The position numbers were made by a program, and so were the translations under genes. From Leptospira sp. (GTDB lineage: Bacteria > Spirochaetota > Leptospiria > Leptospirales > Leptospiraceae): a stretch of 43,432 nt of DNA. Shown piece after piece: positions 1-7,765 of this stretch. The notes under the pieces are model-generated. The model worked only from the letters and a program-made list of their open reading frames with translations, was not told the origin of the DNA and ran no database searches. Location: the NCBI GenBank assembly GCA_009991425.1, contig JAACWH010000045.1, positions 1 to 43,432 of the forward strand, given 5' to 3'. Numbering within the stretch: the stretch's first letter is position 1; every line of letters begins with the position of its first letter.

Positions 1-43
1 TTCTTTTAAAGTGTTCTTCGTAAAATTTGTTTCCTTTGCTCAT
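1..43 (-). CDS. IS3-like transposase OrfA, first 14 residues (partial)
   Basis: The frame starts at an ATG at 43 on the minus strand, about 7 bases after AGGAG, and runs off the window. It encodes MSKGNKFYEEHFKR. The pattern of a basic start followed by Y-x-E-E-x-F-K-R is the usual beginning of the helix-turn-helix OrfA of IS3-type elements. In the family, OrfA is fused to the DDE catalytic OrfB by programmed frameshifting. Only the very start is visible, so the call rests on this short motif and on the adjoining IS end. Confidence 0.6.
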   Translation of the reverse strand, partial: MSKGNKFYEEHFKR

Positions 44-73
44 ATCTCTACTCCTAATTTATTATGATATGAG

Positions 74-98
74 TGTCCAGAAAATTAGGGGAAGTTCA
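74..98 (-). repeat. Terminal inverted repeat of the IS (one copy visible)
   Basis: The outer 25 bases of the element read TGAACTTCCCCTAATTTTCT on the minus strand from base 98, followed by GGACA. This resembles IS3-family ends that begin TGAAC and contain a run of C. The partner repeat is outside the window, so the repeat is inferred from its position and TG terminus, not from a matched pair. Confidence 0.55.
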
Positions 99-688
99 TT
101 TCTCTTTCAGAAAACCAGATTGAAAGAGCAAAAGAAAATGCAAAGCAAGCTAAAGTCGAAGATTTAGTTGACTTTCATGTATGTGATTATAAGAACACAG
201 GTTTTGAATCAGAAAGTTTTGATATTATTTGGGCAATTGAAAGTGTTTGTCATATTTCAAATAAAAACGATTTTTTAAAAGAAGCCTGGCGTTTGCTTAA
301 GCCAGGAGGCAAACTAATAGTGGCAGATGGTTTTTATAGTAGAACGGAATCTCTATTCAATGAGCGTGAACTTAAACTTATGCAATCTTGGCTTCACCCA
401 TGGGCAGTTCCAAGTTTAGTTACTCCTAATGAATTTCATATAGCTCTCCAAGAACAAGGATTTAATAAAAATAAGATTGAGGCAATTGATACCACCTACC
501 TTATTTTACGTTCTTCAGCCCTACTAAACCGACATGCAATGATTAGTTGGGTACCTGGCCATATAATGCATTGGATGAATATTAGAAATCGTCCTCAACA
601 TTTAAATTTAATTGCTGCAAGACGGCAATGGCAAGCTTTACAAGAAAAACTTTGGGTTTATTATGTATTTAATGTGGAGAAAAGTTAA
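99..688 (+). pseudogene. SAM-dependent methyltransferase, 5' part removed by IS insertion
   Basis: The reading frame is open from the IS junction to the stop at 688, but it has no proper start and lacks the N-terminal region with the glycine-rich SAM-binding motif I. What remains reads LSENQIERAKENA, then DFHVCDY, FDIIWAIESVCHI, and the WRLLKPGGKLIVAD strand typical of class I methyltransferases. The C-terminal part (IRNRPQHLNLIAARRQW and LWVYYVF) resembles UbiE, gamma-tocopherol and sterol type C-methyltransferases. About 196 codons survive of a family usually near 280. A TTG at 293 could start a 131-residue fragment, but that fragment would lack the SAM site. The gene probably headed the cluster that follows, whose next frame begins 5 bases after this stop. 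Confidence 0.8.
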
Positions 689-693
689 TTATT

Positions 694-1914
694 TTGTATA
701 AGCCTTTCAACTTAATCAATGATTCAGCTACATCTTTACAGCCTGATGAAAAAATTGAAAATTCAATCGTAGAAAAATTAAGAGCAAAACTTTGGTGCTC
801 TGATCCTTTAGCAGATGCAGTGACTAATGATTTCGCATTGATGCAGCCCGGTAAAGGTAGTGAGATGTTGAACCAGGCTTTGAACTATGGCGTTCATACT
901 GTATCCGGTGCCCCTGATTCTCTTTTACAATTTTTTGCCCAAGTAGATAATCTTCCAATTTGGGCTGATTATAAAGAACTAAATCAAGGAGCAATGACTT
1001 TTCTTCGCTCAGGTGGCTTAGGTGCCGCGGCCCTACTTTGCCATTCCTTACCTACTGGTTACCTTGACCCAGAAGGAAGTAGACCTTTGCTTTTTTCTGG
1101 ACGACTTGTTCAGCGTGCCCCTCGCAGATTGTTGGAAACTGCACGTTTTGTATATGAATGCATTCGACCTGGTGGAATGGATAGATATGGTAATGGCTTT
1201 AAAATTTGTATACGAGTAAGACTTATGCATGCACAAGTTAGACGACTATTATTGAGATCGGGTCGTTGGAATACGAAAGAATGGGGCATACCTATAAATC
1301 AATGGCATTTGTTAGGAACTAATGTATTGTTTTCTATGACTGTTGTTGATGCTCTCAGACATTGGGGCATGTTTATTAATTCACGAGAGGAAGAATCGAT
1401 TTACGCATTTTGGCGCTATAATGGATATTTAATCGGAATAGATACAGAAATCCAATGTGCTACCCGTACAGAGTGTAGACGTATGGTTAGTCTGATTGAA
1501 ACGATACGTCTACCTGCTACACCTGATTCAATTATTCTAACAAAAGCACTTCTTGATGCTGGTGCAATTATGGTTAAAAGAATTATAGGTTTACCAATGC
1601 AAAAAATGACAATATCCATTTTAGCAGGCCTTACTCGAAATCTTCTTGGTAAGCGACGAGCTGATGAATTAGGGTTACCATCTAACTTCTGGCGATTTTT
1701 TCCTTTGTTCTTACGACCCGTTGTTTTTTGTTTTGAAATTTTAAGATTGATAATTCCAGGAAGTACTAGATTTGCAATAATCATCGGGAACCGTCTGTGG
1801 GAACGTGCTTTGGAAATTGGATTACAAGGACGTGATGCATCCTTCGCCTTTCCTCAATCTCTACAAAAATTAAAATCTCCTGACACTTTGATAAAGGATA
1901 AAAAAAATGCGTAA
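694..1914 (+). CDS. DUF2236 / MpaB-Lcp-like haem oxygenase
   Basis: This 406-residue protein matches the ER-bound oxygenase MpaB / latex clearing protein group (DUF2236). The family motif RVRLMHAQVRRLLL is present; its histidine is the conserved haem ligand position. Further hallmarks are GIPINQ followed by FSMTVVDALRHWG, and YAFWRYNGYLIGID. Characterised members cleave isoprenoid chains oxidatively (rubber by Lcp, the prenyl side chain in mycophenolate synthesis by MpaB). The substrate here is unknown. The only early start is TTG at 694, preceded by GGAGA about 13 bases upstream; the next in-frame Met would remove some 50 residues. The end overlaps the next gene by 8 bases, indicating translational coupling. 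The flavoprotein two genes downstream also suggests an isoprenoid substrate, but that is inference. Confidence 0.78.
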   Translation: MYKPFNLINDSATSLQPDEKIENSIVEKLRAKLWCSDPLADAVTNDFALMQPGKGSEMLNQALNYGVHTVSGAPDSLLQFFAQVDNLPIWADYKELNQGAMTFLRSGGLGAAALLCHSLPTGYLDPEGSRPLLFSGRLVQRAPRRLLETARFVYECIRPGGMDRYGNGFKICIRVRLMHAQVRRLLLRSGRWNTKEWGIPINQWHLLGTNVLFSMTVVDALRHWGMFINSREEESIYAFWRYNGYLIGIDTEIQCATRTECRRMVSLIETIRLPATPDSIILTKALLDAGAIMVKRIIGLPMQKMTISILAGLTRNLLGKRRADELGLPSNFWRFFPLFLRPVVFCFEILRLIIPGSTRFAIIIGNRLWERALEIGLQGRDASFAFPQSLQKLKSPDTLIKDKKNA

Positions 1915-3400
1915 AACATTTGCATTACTGACAGATCAAGACTGGAAATCTTTGCTTTCTCGGGCAACTGAAAAAAGCTATAAGAATAACGATCTGATTA
2001 TTGCTGAAGGTTCTGTTCAATCCAATTTGTACCTAATTCTAAGTGGTTTTGTCCACATAACAGGAGGTAAAGAAAAATCTAAATTAACCTTAGATCGCTT
2101 AGGACCGAATGAAGTATTCGGAGAAATGAGTTTCCTTGAAAATGCCCCAGCGAGTGCATCAGTTGTAGCCGAAGATAACGTCATTGTTCAGCAAATCGAA
2201 TCTGCTCACCTTAATTCCTTGTTAGCTTCCGATTATGGTTTTTCATCTCGGTTTTATAATTCTTTAGCGATTACATTATCCGAACGTCTAAGAGATCTAC
2301 AAACAAATCAAAAAGAATTAAATATTAACGAAATAGCTCAAGTGAATCGGTTTCACTCAACTAGACTTGGGCACATAACATATCGCCAAATTCCAGTAGA
2401 ACTTAAAAATTCGATTCATGAATTTGATGCAGCAACTTTAGAATTAGAGGAAAAACTTAATAAAGGAGGGAATTTAGAAGAATCAACTACAAAAATACAA
2501 AAATTATGTGATAATATTGTAGAATCACTCAATCATTTTACACAATCAGAGTTTTTACTTAAAATGGGATTTGAAGATTTAATGTCATTTCGAGATACTG
2601 ATCAGCTCGATATAGGTATTGGAGCCTATATCTTTCGAGAAACCTTCCCAAAATTTATGTTAAGTGAAACTATGGCTCATTGTTATATGAAACCTCGTGG
2701 ATTTATTGATGATTTTAAAGTAAATGAGTTGATATATGCGAATCAACCTTGGGGAGATGGACAACTAGGATCTTTAATAGATCAGTGGTTTTTAGAAGGG
2801 GATTTTTGTTCTAGTCGAAGAGAAGATCAATCCTATATGACTGATTTTATAAATAATAAATTTCGAAACTCTACAAGTATACTAAATATTTTAAGTTTAG
2901 CATCTGGATCTGGTTTTGAATTGTTCGCTGCTCTTAAAGATCTTGAACAAGAGAAAGTTCGTGCAACATTAATAGATATTGACCAAGAAGCATTAGAACA
3001 TGCTAATGAGCTTGGGAATAAAAATCAAAATAATAATCATACGCTATCATATATAAACCAAAATATTATTGGAGTACTCGAAGGAAGATTACAGTTTCAA
3101 ATCTCTCTACAAAATATAATCTATGCAACTGGATTTTGCGATTATCTTTTAGATGATCAACTTATAGAATTATTGAATTGGATGTATAAGCATTTAAAAA
3201 TTGGAGGCCAAGCTGTTATTAATGTAACAACACCATCGCATCCTGATAGAAATCTTTTAACTCATATATTAGAATGGGTAATGCACAATAGAACTCAAGA
3301 AGATTTGGAATTACTTATTTCCCGTTCTACTTTTACAAAAGCAATCAAATTTAGAACCAATTCATTTGGTATAAGTACTTTTGCAATATTGGAGAAATAG
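1907..3400 (+). CDS. Cyclic-nucleotide-binding-like domain fused to PhcB-like methyltransferase
   Basis: This 497-residue protein has two parts. Residues 1 to about 130 form a CRP-like cNMP-binding fold with the phosphate cassette FGEMSFLENAPASASVVA. The arginine that contacts the cyclic phosphate in cAMP-binding relatives (PR-x-A) is alanine here, so nucleotide binding is doubtful. After a helical linker, residues from about 240 carry a class I methyltransferase: the MKPRGFIDDF segment, ILSLASGSGFE as motif I, LIDID as the acidic strand, then TGFCDYLLDD and LKIGGQAVINV. This layout is that of proteins annotated as making 3-hydroxypalmitic acid methyl ester (PhcB in Ralstonia). The ATG at 1907 has AAAGGA 8 bases upstream. 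The actual substrate is not known. Confidence 0.7.
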   Translation: MRKTFALLTDQDWKSLLSRATEKSYKNNDLIIAEGSVQSNLYLILSGFVHITGGKEKSKLTLDRLGPNEVFGEMSFLENAPASASVVAEDNVIVQQIESAHLNSLLASDYGFSSRFYNSLAITLSERLRDLQTNQKELNINEIAQVNRFHSTRLGHITYRQIPVELKNSIHEFDAATLELEEKLNKGGNLEESTTKIQKLCDNIVESLNHFTQSEFLLKMGFEDLMSFRDTDQLDIGIGAYIFRETFPKFMLSETMAHCYMKPRGFIDDFKVNELIYANQPWGDGQLGSLIDQWFLEGDFCSSRREDQSYMTDFINNKFRNSTSILNILSLASGSGFELFAALKDLEQEKVRATLIDIDQEALEHANELGNKNQNNNHTLSYINQNIIGVLEGRLQFQISLQNIIYATGFCDYLLDDQLIELLNWMYKHLKIGGQAVINVTTPSHPDRNLLTHILEWVMHNRTQEDLELLISRSTFTKAIKFRTNSFGISTFAILEK

Positions 3401-3401
3401 T

Positions 3402-4607
3402 ATGAATTCAATAGAAGCTTCATTTGATAAAAGGCTAAGTTTAAAAAAAAAAGAAATTGATCTTGTAATTGTTGGAGCTGGACCTGCAGGATTATCACTT
3501 GCCTTGCATTTAATTCAAATTTCACCTAATTGGTCATCTCGCATCCTCATTATTGAAAAAAGAGTACATCCACGAAAAAAACTTTGTGGAGGTGCACTTA
3601 GTATACCTGCTTTAGAAATTTTAGATGATTTAGGTATTCAACCAAATCAAGACACCTTCCCTGTAAATGAAATTCAAATACGGTATGGAAAACATGGATA
3701 TGCGCTTAAAGGAAAACCTGTTTTAAAAATAGTAAATCGAGCAACTTTTGATCATTTTCTTTTGGATACCCTACGAACTAAAGGTGTTCAAATTCTAGAA
3801 GACACATCTTTTATTTCTGCAGATCGTTCTCTAAATGGATATTGTATTGAAACGACTCGTGGAAAAATCAGTTGTCGAACTTTAGTTGGTGCAGATGGAT
3901 CAACGAGTATTGTTCGAAAAACTCTTGGTCTCAAAGATCAAAATACAGTTTGCCGATTGCTAGAAGTTCTTACACCCGTTCGTCCTCAAGACGAATATCT
4001 TTTTAATGAAAAAATAGTTAATTTAGAATTTAAGTCAATGAGTCAGGGTTTGCAAGGCTATTACTGGGACTTCCCATCTATTGTGAATGGAACTCGAATG
4101 GTTAATCGCGGAACTTTTGATAGTCGAGCTAATCCAAATGGCTCTCGAGCAGATTTGAAACAAATTTTAAAAGAGACTTTACTTGAACGTGGAATCCAAT
4201 TAGATAAATGTGATTTACAAGGTCATCCTTTAAATTGTTGGAATAAAAACAATGTGATTGCCAAACCAAATGCACTCCTCATAGGAGATGCTGCAGGAGG
4301 CGATGCACTATTTGGTGAAGGAATAAGTTTCGCACTTGGATATGGTCGCTCTGCTGCAAAAATAATAGAAACGGCATTTAATACAGATAATTTTGATTTT
4401 AAAAATTATCAAAATGTTCTTCTTGAGAATAAATTATTTCGTCATTTAAATTTCCGTTCTTCTATATCCAAATTTGCTTATACGATTACTTCACCATTTA
4501 TTCTAAATATCTGCTGGTTTATAGTTTCTACAATTGTTAAAATTTTTCCCATAGATAATCCATTTTATTTAAGCTTAGATAAAAAACGGGTAGATGAATG
4601 TTCTTGA
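3402..4607 (+). CDS. FAD-dependent oxidoreductase, geranylgeranyl reductase family
   Basis: This is a 401-residue flavoprotein of the GGR / para-hydroxybenzoate hydroxylase superfamily. The N-terminal FAD-binding site reads DLVIVGAGPAGLSLA, followed by IIEKR and KKLCGGALS. The second FAD motif reads ALLIGDAAGGDALFGEGIS near residue 300, ahead of a hydrophobic C-terminal stretch that may touch the membrane. Family members reduce prenyl double bonds in chlorophyll, menaquinone or archaeal lipids, or hydroxylate rings. The ATG at 3402 was chosen because GGAG sits 7 bases upstream, next to the previous stop. A TTG at 3381 would overlap the previous gene and has no such site. It is the last gene of the cluster begun by the disrupted methyltransferase. 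Confidence 0.78.
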   Translation: MNSIEASFDKRLSLKKKEIDLVIVGAGPAGLSLALHLIQISPNWSSRILIIEKRVHPRKKLCGGALSIPALEILDDLGIQPNQDTFPVNEIQIRYGKHGYALKGKPVLKIVNRATFDHFLLDTLRTKGVQILEDTSFISADRSLNGYCIETTRGKISCRTLVGADGSTSIVRKTLGLKDQNTVCRLLEVLTPVRPQDEYLFNEKIVNLEFKSMSQGLQGYYWDFPSIVNGTRMVNRGTFDSRANPNGSRADLKQILKETLLERGIQLDKCDLQGHPLNCWNKNNVIAKPNALLIGDAAGGDALFGEGISFALGYGRSAAKIIETAFNTDNFDFKNYQNVLLENKLFRHLNFRSSISKFAYTITSPFILNICWFIVSTIVKIFPIDNPFYLSLDKKRVDECS

Positions 4608-4868
4608 GAATAGAGATTCAAGCCATATTTGCTTTTAGTCTTGAGTAAATATGAACCAAATTTGGAACTAAAACTGTTGTTACATAAATTATAACTTCTT
4701 TTTTGGTTAAGAATTTAAAAAATATTAGAGCTAATTATTCAGCTTAGTAGATTATGAGAAATCTCTATTTTAAATTAATTCAATAAATTTTTATTTCATA
4801 ATTTGAATTTTTAGGATTATTTAGTATATTTATGATTTAATTTTAAACTAATTGGATTAATTAATTAG
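4608..4868. other. AT-rich convergent intergenic region
   Basis: These 261 bases separate the flavoprotein gene from fliG, which converge on it. A weak inverted repeat (CATATTT and AAATATG, about 16 bases apart, 4628-4658) lies close to the flavoprotein stop, but no T-run follows directly. No convincing terminator, RNA gene or small reading frame was seen. The region is even richer in A and T than the flanking genes and marks the border between accessory and core segments. Confidence 0.4.
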
Positions 4869-5882
4869 TTATACGACTAGTTCTTCTTCACCAGCACGAG
4901 CAACGACAATCTCGCCTTGGTCTTCAAGTTTACGTATGATATTTACAATTTTTTGCTGAGAATCTTCAACGTCTTTCAAACGTATTGGCCCCATGAAATC
5001 CATATCCTCACGAAGTAAGTTGGCAGCACGTTTTGACATGTTTTTGAAAATCTTGTCCTGAACTTCCGTATCTACAGATTTCAAGGCTTTCGCCAAATCT
5101 TGGTTATCTACTTCACGAAGAACTTTCTGAATAGCTCTATCATCTAATAATACAATGTCTTCGAAGACGAACATTCGTTTCTTAATCTCTTCTGCAAGTT
5201 CTGGATCTTCTTCTTCCAAGGCTTCAATGATGGTCTTTTCAGTTCCCCTATCTACTAGGTTTAGAATTTCCACCACGGAATCAATACCACCAGCAGAGGT
5301 ATAATCTTCAGATGCTAATGTAGATAGTTTACGCTCAAGTACTCTTTCTACTTCTCGTAATACGTCTGGAGATACCCTATCCATGGTTGCAATACGTTTA
5401 GCGACATCTGCCTGAATAGTATGAGGAAGGTTGGACAAAATGTTCGATGCCTTCTGAGGATCAAGATAAGATAATATAAGTGCGATAGTCTGAGGGTGTT
5501 CGTTTTGGATAAAATTTAATAAATGCTGTGGGTCAGTTCTACGAATGAAGTCGAAAGGACGAACTTGTAATGATGAAGTTAGACGATTGATGATGTCAAT
5601 CGCTTTTTGGTTTCCAAGTGCTTTCTCTAAAAGACCTCTTGCAAAGTCAATACCACCATTTGTAATGAACTCTTGAGCCATCATTAGCTCGTTGAATTCT
5701 ACGAGAACTTTCTCTTTATCCTCAGGCGTAATTTTATCGAGACGAGCAATCTCAAATGTAATTTGCTCAATCTCATCTTCACGTAGGTGCTTAAATATTT
5801 CTGCCGCTACCTCGTTGCCTACTGCAACAAGAAAAATCGCGGCTTTTTGCCTTCCAGTTAATGCGGCTTTTTTATTTAGCAC
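4869..5882 (-). CDS. fliG: Flagellar motor switch protein FliG
   Basis: The 337-residue product has the normal FliG length and all three domains. The N-terminal domain starts LTGRQKAAIFLVAVGNE. The middle domain carries the EHPQ motif (NEHPQTIALILSYL near residue 128) that contacts FliM. The C-terminal domain has the charged torque helix region (IVLLDDRAIQKVLREVD) and the usual end MGPIRLKDVEDSQQKIV. FliG forms the ring of the flagellar rotor and meets the stator MotA; in spirochaetes it serves the periplasmic flagella. Translation seems to start at GTG 5882, since LNKKAALTGRQ follows directly and no ATG is near. No other flagellar genes adjoin it, as is common for scattered spirochaetal flagellar paralogues. 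Confidence 0.95.
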   Translation of the reverse strand: MLNKKAALTGRQKAAIFLVAVGNEVAAEIFKHLREDEIEQITFEIARLDKITPEDKEKVLVEFNELMMAQEFITNGGIDFARGLLEKALGNQKAIDIINRLTSSLQVRPFDFIRRTDPQHLLNFIQNEHPQTIALILSYLDPQKASNILSNLPHTIQADVAKRIATMDRVSPDVLREVERVLERKLSTLASEDYTSAGGIDSVVEILNLVDRGTEKTIIEALEEEDPELAEEIKKRMFVFEDIVLLDDRAIQKVLREVDNQDLAKALKSVDTEVQDKIFKNMSKRAANLLREDMDFMGPIRLKDVEDSQQKIVNIIRKLEDQGEIVVARAGEEELVV

Positions 5883-5920
5883 TCAGGGGAACCTATACTC
5901 TAATTAGACTATCGGGAAAA

Positions 5921-5948
5921 ATGATAAACAGAAAGAGAATTTTTCCAA
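5921..5948 (-). promoter_or_regulatory. Possible sigma-70 promoter of fliG
   Basis: On the minus strand TTGGAA (5948-5943) is followed after 16 bases by TATCAT (5926-5921). These match 4 of 6 and 5 of 6 consensus positions. Transcription would begin near 5914, giving a leader of about 30 bases before the GTG of fliG. This is a pattern match only, in AT-rich DNA where chance matches are frequent. Confidence 0.4.
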
Positions 5949-5973
5949 CTGTCATTTCGTAAAATTAGAAATT

Positions 5974-6591
5974 TCAATCGTTTTTCTTCGGTTTATGTAT
6001 CTCCTGTATTTTAGCTTTGTTTAAAAATTCTTTTAGATGATCTATCTGAACCTGAAATTCTTCATGCCTTGGCTCTCCCGACAGAATTGAGTGTGCTACC
6101 GAGGAAGATTTATGATAGATTTGGTCTAAATTGTAAATAAATTCTTTCAAATCTTTTGGGTTCAATTGCTTCTTCTTTTTATAATACTGGATTCCTAATT
6201 TTGCCAACCAACTTGAAATTCCTAGTAAATGAACTGGAATAAGTAAGTACATAGCAGACTGAATAATTTGCAACCAAGGAACTTTTGCATTTACTGAGGA
6301 AGCAGCTACAGAATAGGCCCATGCAGAACAAAGCATAATTATTATCCATGTAAAATTCCATTTAGGGGTTGTAGGAAATAGCGAATTCACCCAAAGCAAA
6401 AGGAAAATACTCACTACCAAAAGAAGTAAAACTTCCCATGGAAAAAATGAAAAAATAGGTGCTAGAAATTGGTAGGTTCGAGTTATAATAGTTGTTGTGG
6501 TATCAATAAAGGTTTGAGTCGAATTTGTGAAATCTTTAATTTCTTGAATTGCTTCTAGTATCTTTTTTATTGTTTCATTTATAAAAGTCAT
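5974..6591 (-). CDS. Membrane protein of unknown function
   Basis: I do not recognise this 205-residue protein. After a polar start it has hydrophobic segments around VLLLLVVSIFLLLWV, WIIIMLCSAWAYSVAASS and AMYLLIPVHLLGISSWLA, then a charged, probably cytoplasmic tail of about 60 residues rich in lysine and glutamate. Three or four membrane helices are likely. The start is uncertain. The ATG at 6591 shares the bases CATG with the start of the divergent gene; a TTG at 6624 would add 11 residues and extend the overlap. Neither has a clear ribosome binding site. It reads toward fliG but lies behind the candidate fliG promoter. Confidence 0.6.
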   Translation of the reverse strand: MTFINETIKKILEAIQEIKDFTNSTQTFIDTTTTIITRTYQFLAPIFSFFPWEVLLLLVVSIFLLLWVNSLFPTTPKWNFTWIIIMLCSAWAYSVAASSVNAKVPWLQIIQSAMYLLIPVHLLGISSWLAKLGIQYYKKKKQLNPKDLKEFIYNLDQIYHKSSSVAHSILSGEPRHEEFQVQIDHLKEFLNKAKIQEIHKPKKND

Positions 6592-7630
6592 GGCTAATAT
6601 CATATCAGACCAAACCGAATCCAATTCGCAAAGCAGAAAAAAAACAATTCAATTTATCCTTTTTGCATATATTGGATTCGTCATGCCAATCCTCATTTGG
6701 CATGAATCTCATTTACCTTTATTCTATATTTTAGTTCTTAGTACTCTCACTCTTATATTTGGTTCTATTTTATTTTATGCATCCATTAAGGTTTTTGAAA
6801 AAATCTTAACAAATGGATTCCATATTCTTTACGAATTGATCGCATTTATTGCATTTAGCATCGCATTAGTTTCATCTGGTTTTCTTGATAACAGAGCTGG
6901 TTATGTTTTTCTTTTTATCTTTCTTGCAATAGTTGGTTTGTTTCGATTCATTCAATTAAAATTACAATATGCTCTCGGAATACTTGCTATTATTTTACTA
7001 ACAAATGGTCTTCTTACCTTTGTTGTTTTGCAAAAGATGGAAATATTTTCTGCCTACCATCTTTTCAAATCTCAATTGCAATTTACTGAAGTTGATTTGT
7101 CAGGTTGGGAATTTAAAGAAGAGACAAAAATACTGTCGAATCAGTCTATACCAATTGAAATAAAAATTCCTGATGGAATGTTTTTTTATAATCCCGAAGA
7201 CCTAGGGCTTAAAGATAAAACAGGAGTAGGGCAAATTGCAGGAATAATTTCTGCAAGTGACCATGATCCAAATAGCTATCCTTTGGTTCGGATCTTCTTC
7301 TTTCCTGTTCATATAGAAGTTCCTGAGACCTTGATAAGGGAAGAAGTCTGGAAATACACACAATTATTAGAAAGCCAAGGTGAGATAGAAGAGATCAATG
7401 AAATTCAACCTAATCGTGAATGGCTATTCGATTCACGAATACCTTACAATGCTTTTTGGACATTTTATGATATCATTAGACCACGTTATGCGAAGACTGG
7501 ATTTTATTTTTTCCAATTATCAAATGGAAATAAATTACTTATTCATATTACTGAAAATCTAGAAAAAGGTTCATTTCATGAATCTAAAATTCAATCTTTA
7601 TTAGATTCTATAGAATCTAAAATAAAATAA
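6590..7630 (+). CDS. Membrane protein with C-terminal soluble domain, unknown function
   Basis: The 346-residue product starts with a short polar tail (MANIISDQTESNSQSRKK). About five hydrophobic helices follow between residues 20 and 150, for example LILVLSTLTLIF-like and YVFLFIFLAIVGLF stretches. A soluble domain of about 190 residues then begins near TEVDLSGWEF. The soluble part, with alternating strands and several tryptophans, matches no family I can name. Its ATG overlaps that of the divergent neighbour by two bases (CATG), so each gene's leader lies inside the other's coding sequence. No strong ribosome binding site is visible. A role linked to the neighbour is possible but not shown. 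Confidence 0.6.
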   Translation: MANIISDQTESNSQSRKKTIQFILFAYIGFVMPILIWHESHLPLFYILVLSTLTLIFGSILFYASIKVFEKILTNGFHILYELIAFIAFSIALVSSGFLDNRAGYVFLFIFLAIVGLFRFIQLKLQYALGILAIILLTNGLLTFVVLQKMEIFSAYHLFKSQLQFTEVDLSGWEFKEETKILSNQSIPIEIKIPDGMFFYNPEDLGLKDKTGVGQIAGIISASDHDPNSYPLVRIFFFPVHIEVPETLIREEVWKYTQLLESQGEIEEINEIQPNREWLFDSRIPYNAFWTFYDIIRPRYAKTGFYFFQLSNGNKLLIHITENLEKGSFHESKIQSLLDSIESKIK

Positions 7631-7765
7631 GTTCATAATATATAACTTAATATGGAAATCTGATTAATTAACTAACAAATTACTGAGAAAATTCTGTAAA
7701 TGATTATATGGATCCATGATTTTAGAAATTCTTATCTATTAAAATTAATAGTGTAATTTATTATT

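Larger units (their letters stand above)
1..98 (-). mobile_element. 5' end of an IS3-like insertion sequence (partial)
   Basis: On the minus strand the element starts at base 98 with TGAACTTCCCC, the TG start usual for IS3-family ends. It continues through an AT-rich leader into a ribosome binding site (AGGAG) and an ATG at 43 whose product begins like an IS3-type OrfA. The native methyltransferase reading frame resumes at base 99, which fixes the junction. The rest of the element lies left of the window, so the other end, the OrfB frame and any target-site duplication cannot be seen. Family assignment is inference from the terminal sequence and 14 residues of protein. Confidence 0.7.

Noticed and set aside
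293..688. A complete 131-residue methyltransferase starting at TTG 293
   Set aside because: The upstream frame continues with family-like sequence back to the IS junction, so this is the tail of a truncated gene and not an independent small enzyme.
1416..1784. A 122-residue open frame on the minus strand
   Set aside because: It lies wholly inside the DUF2236 oxygenase gene, has no ribosome binding site or domain, and is the antisense shadow of a well-supported coding region.
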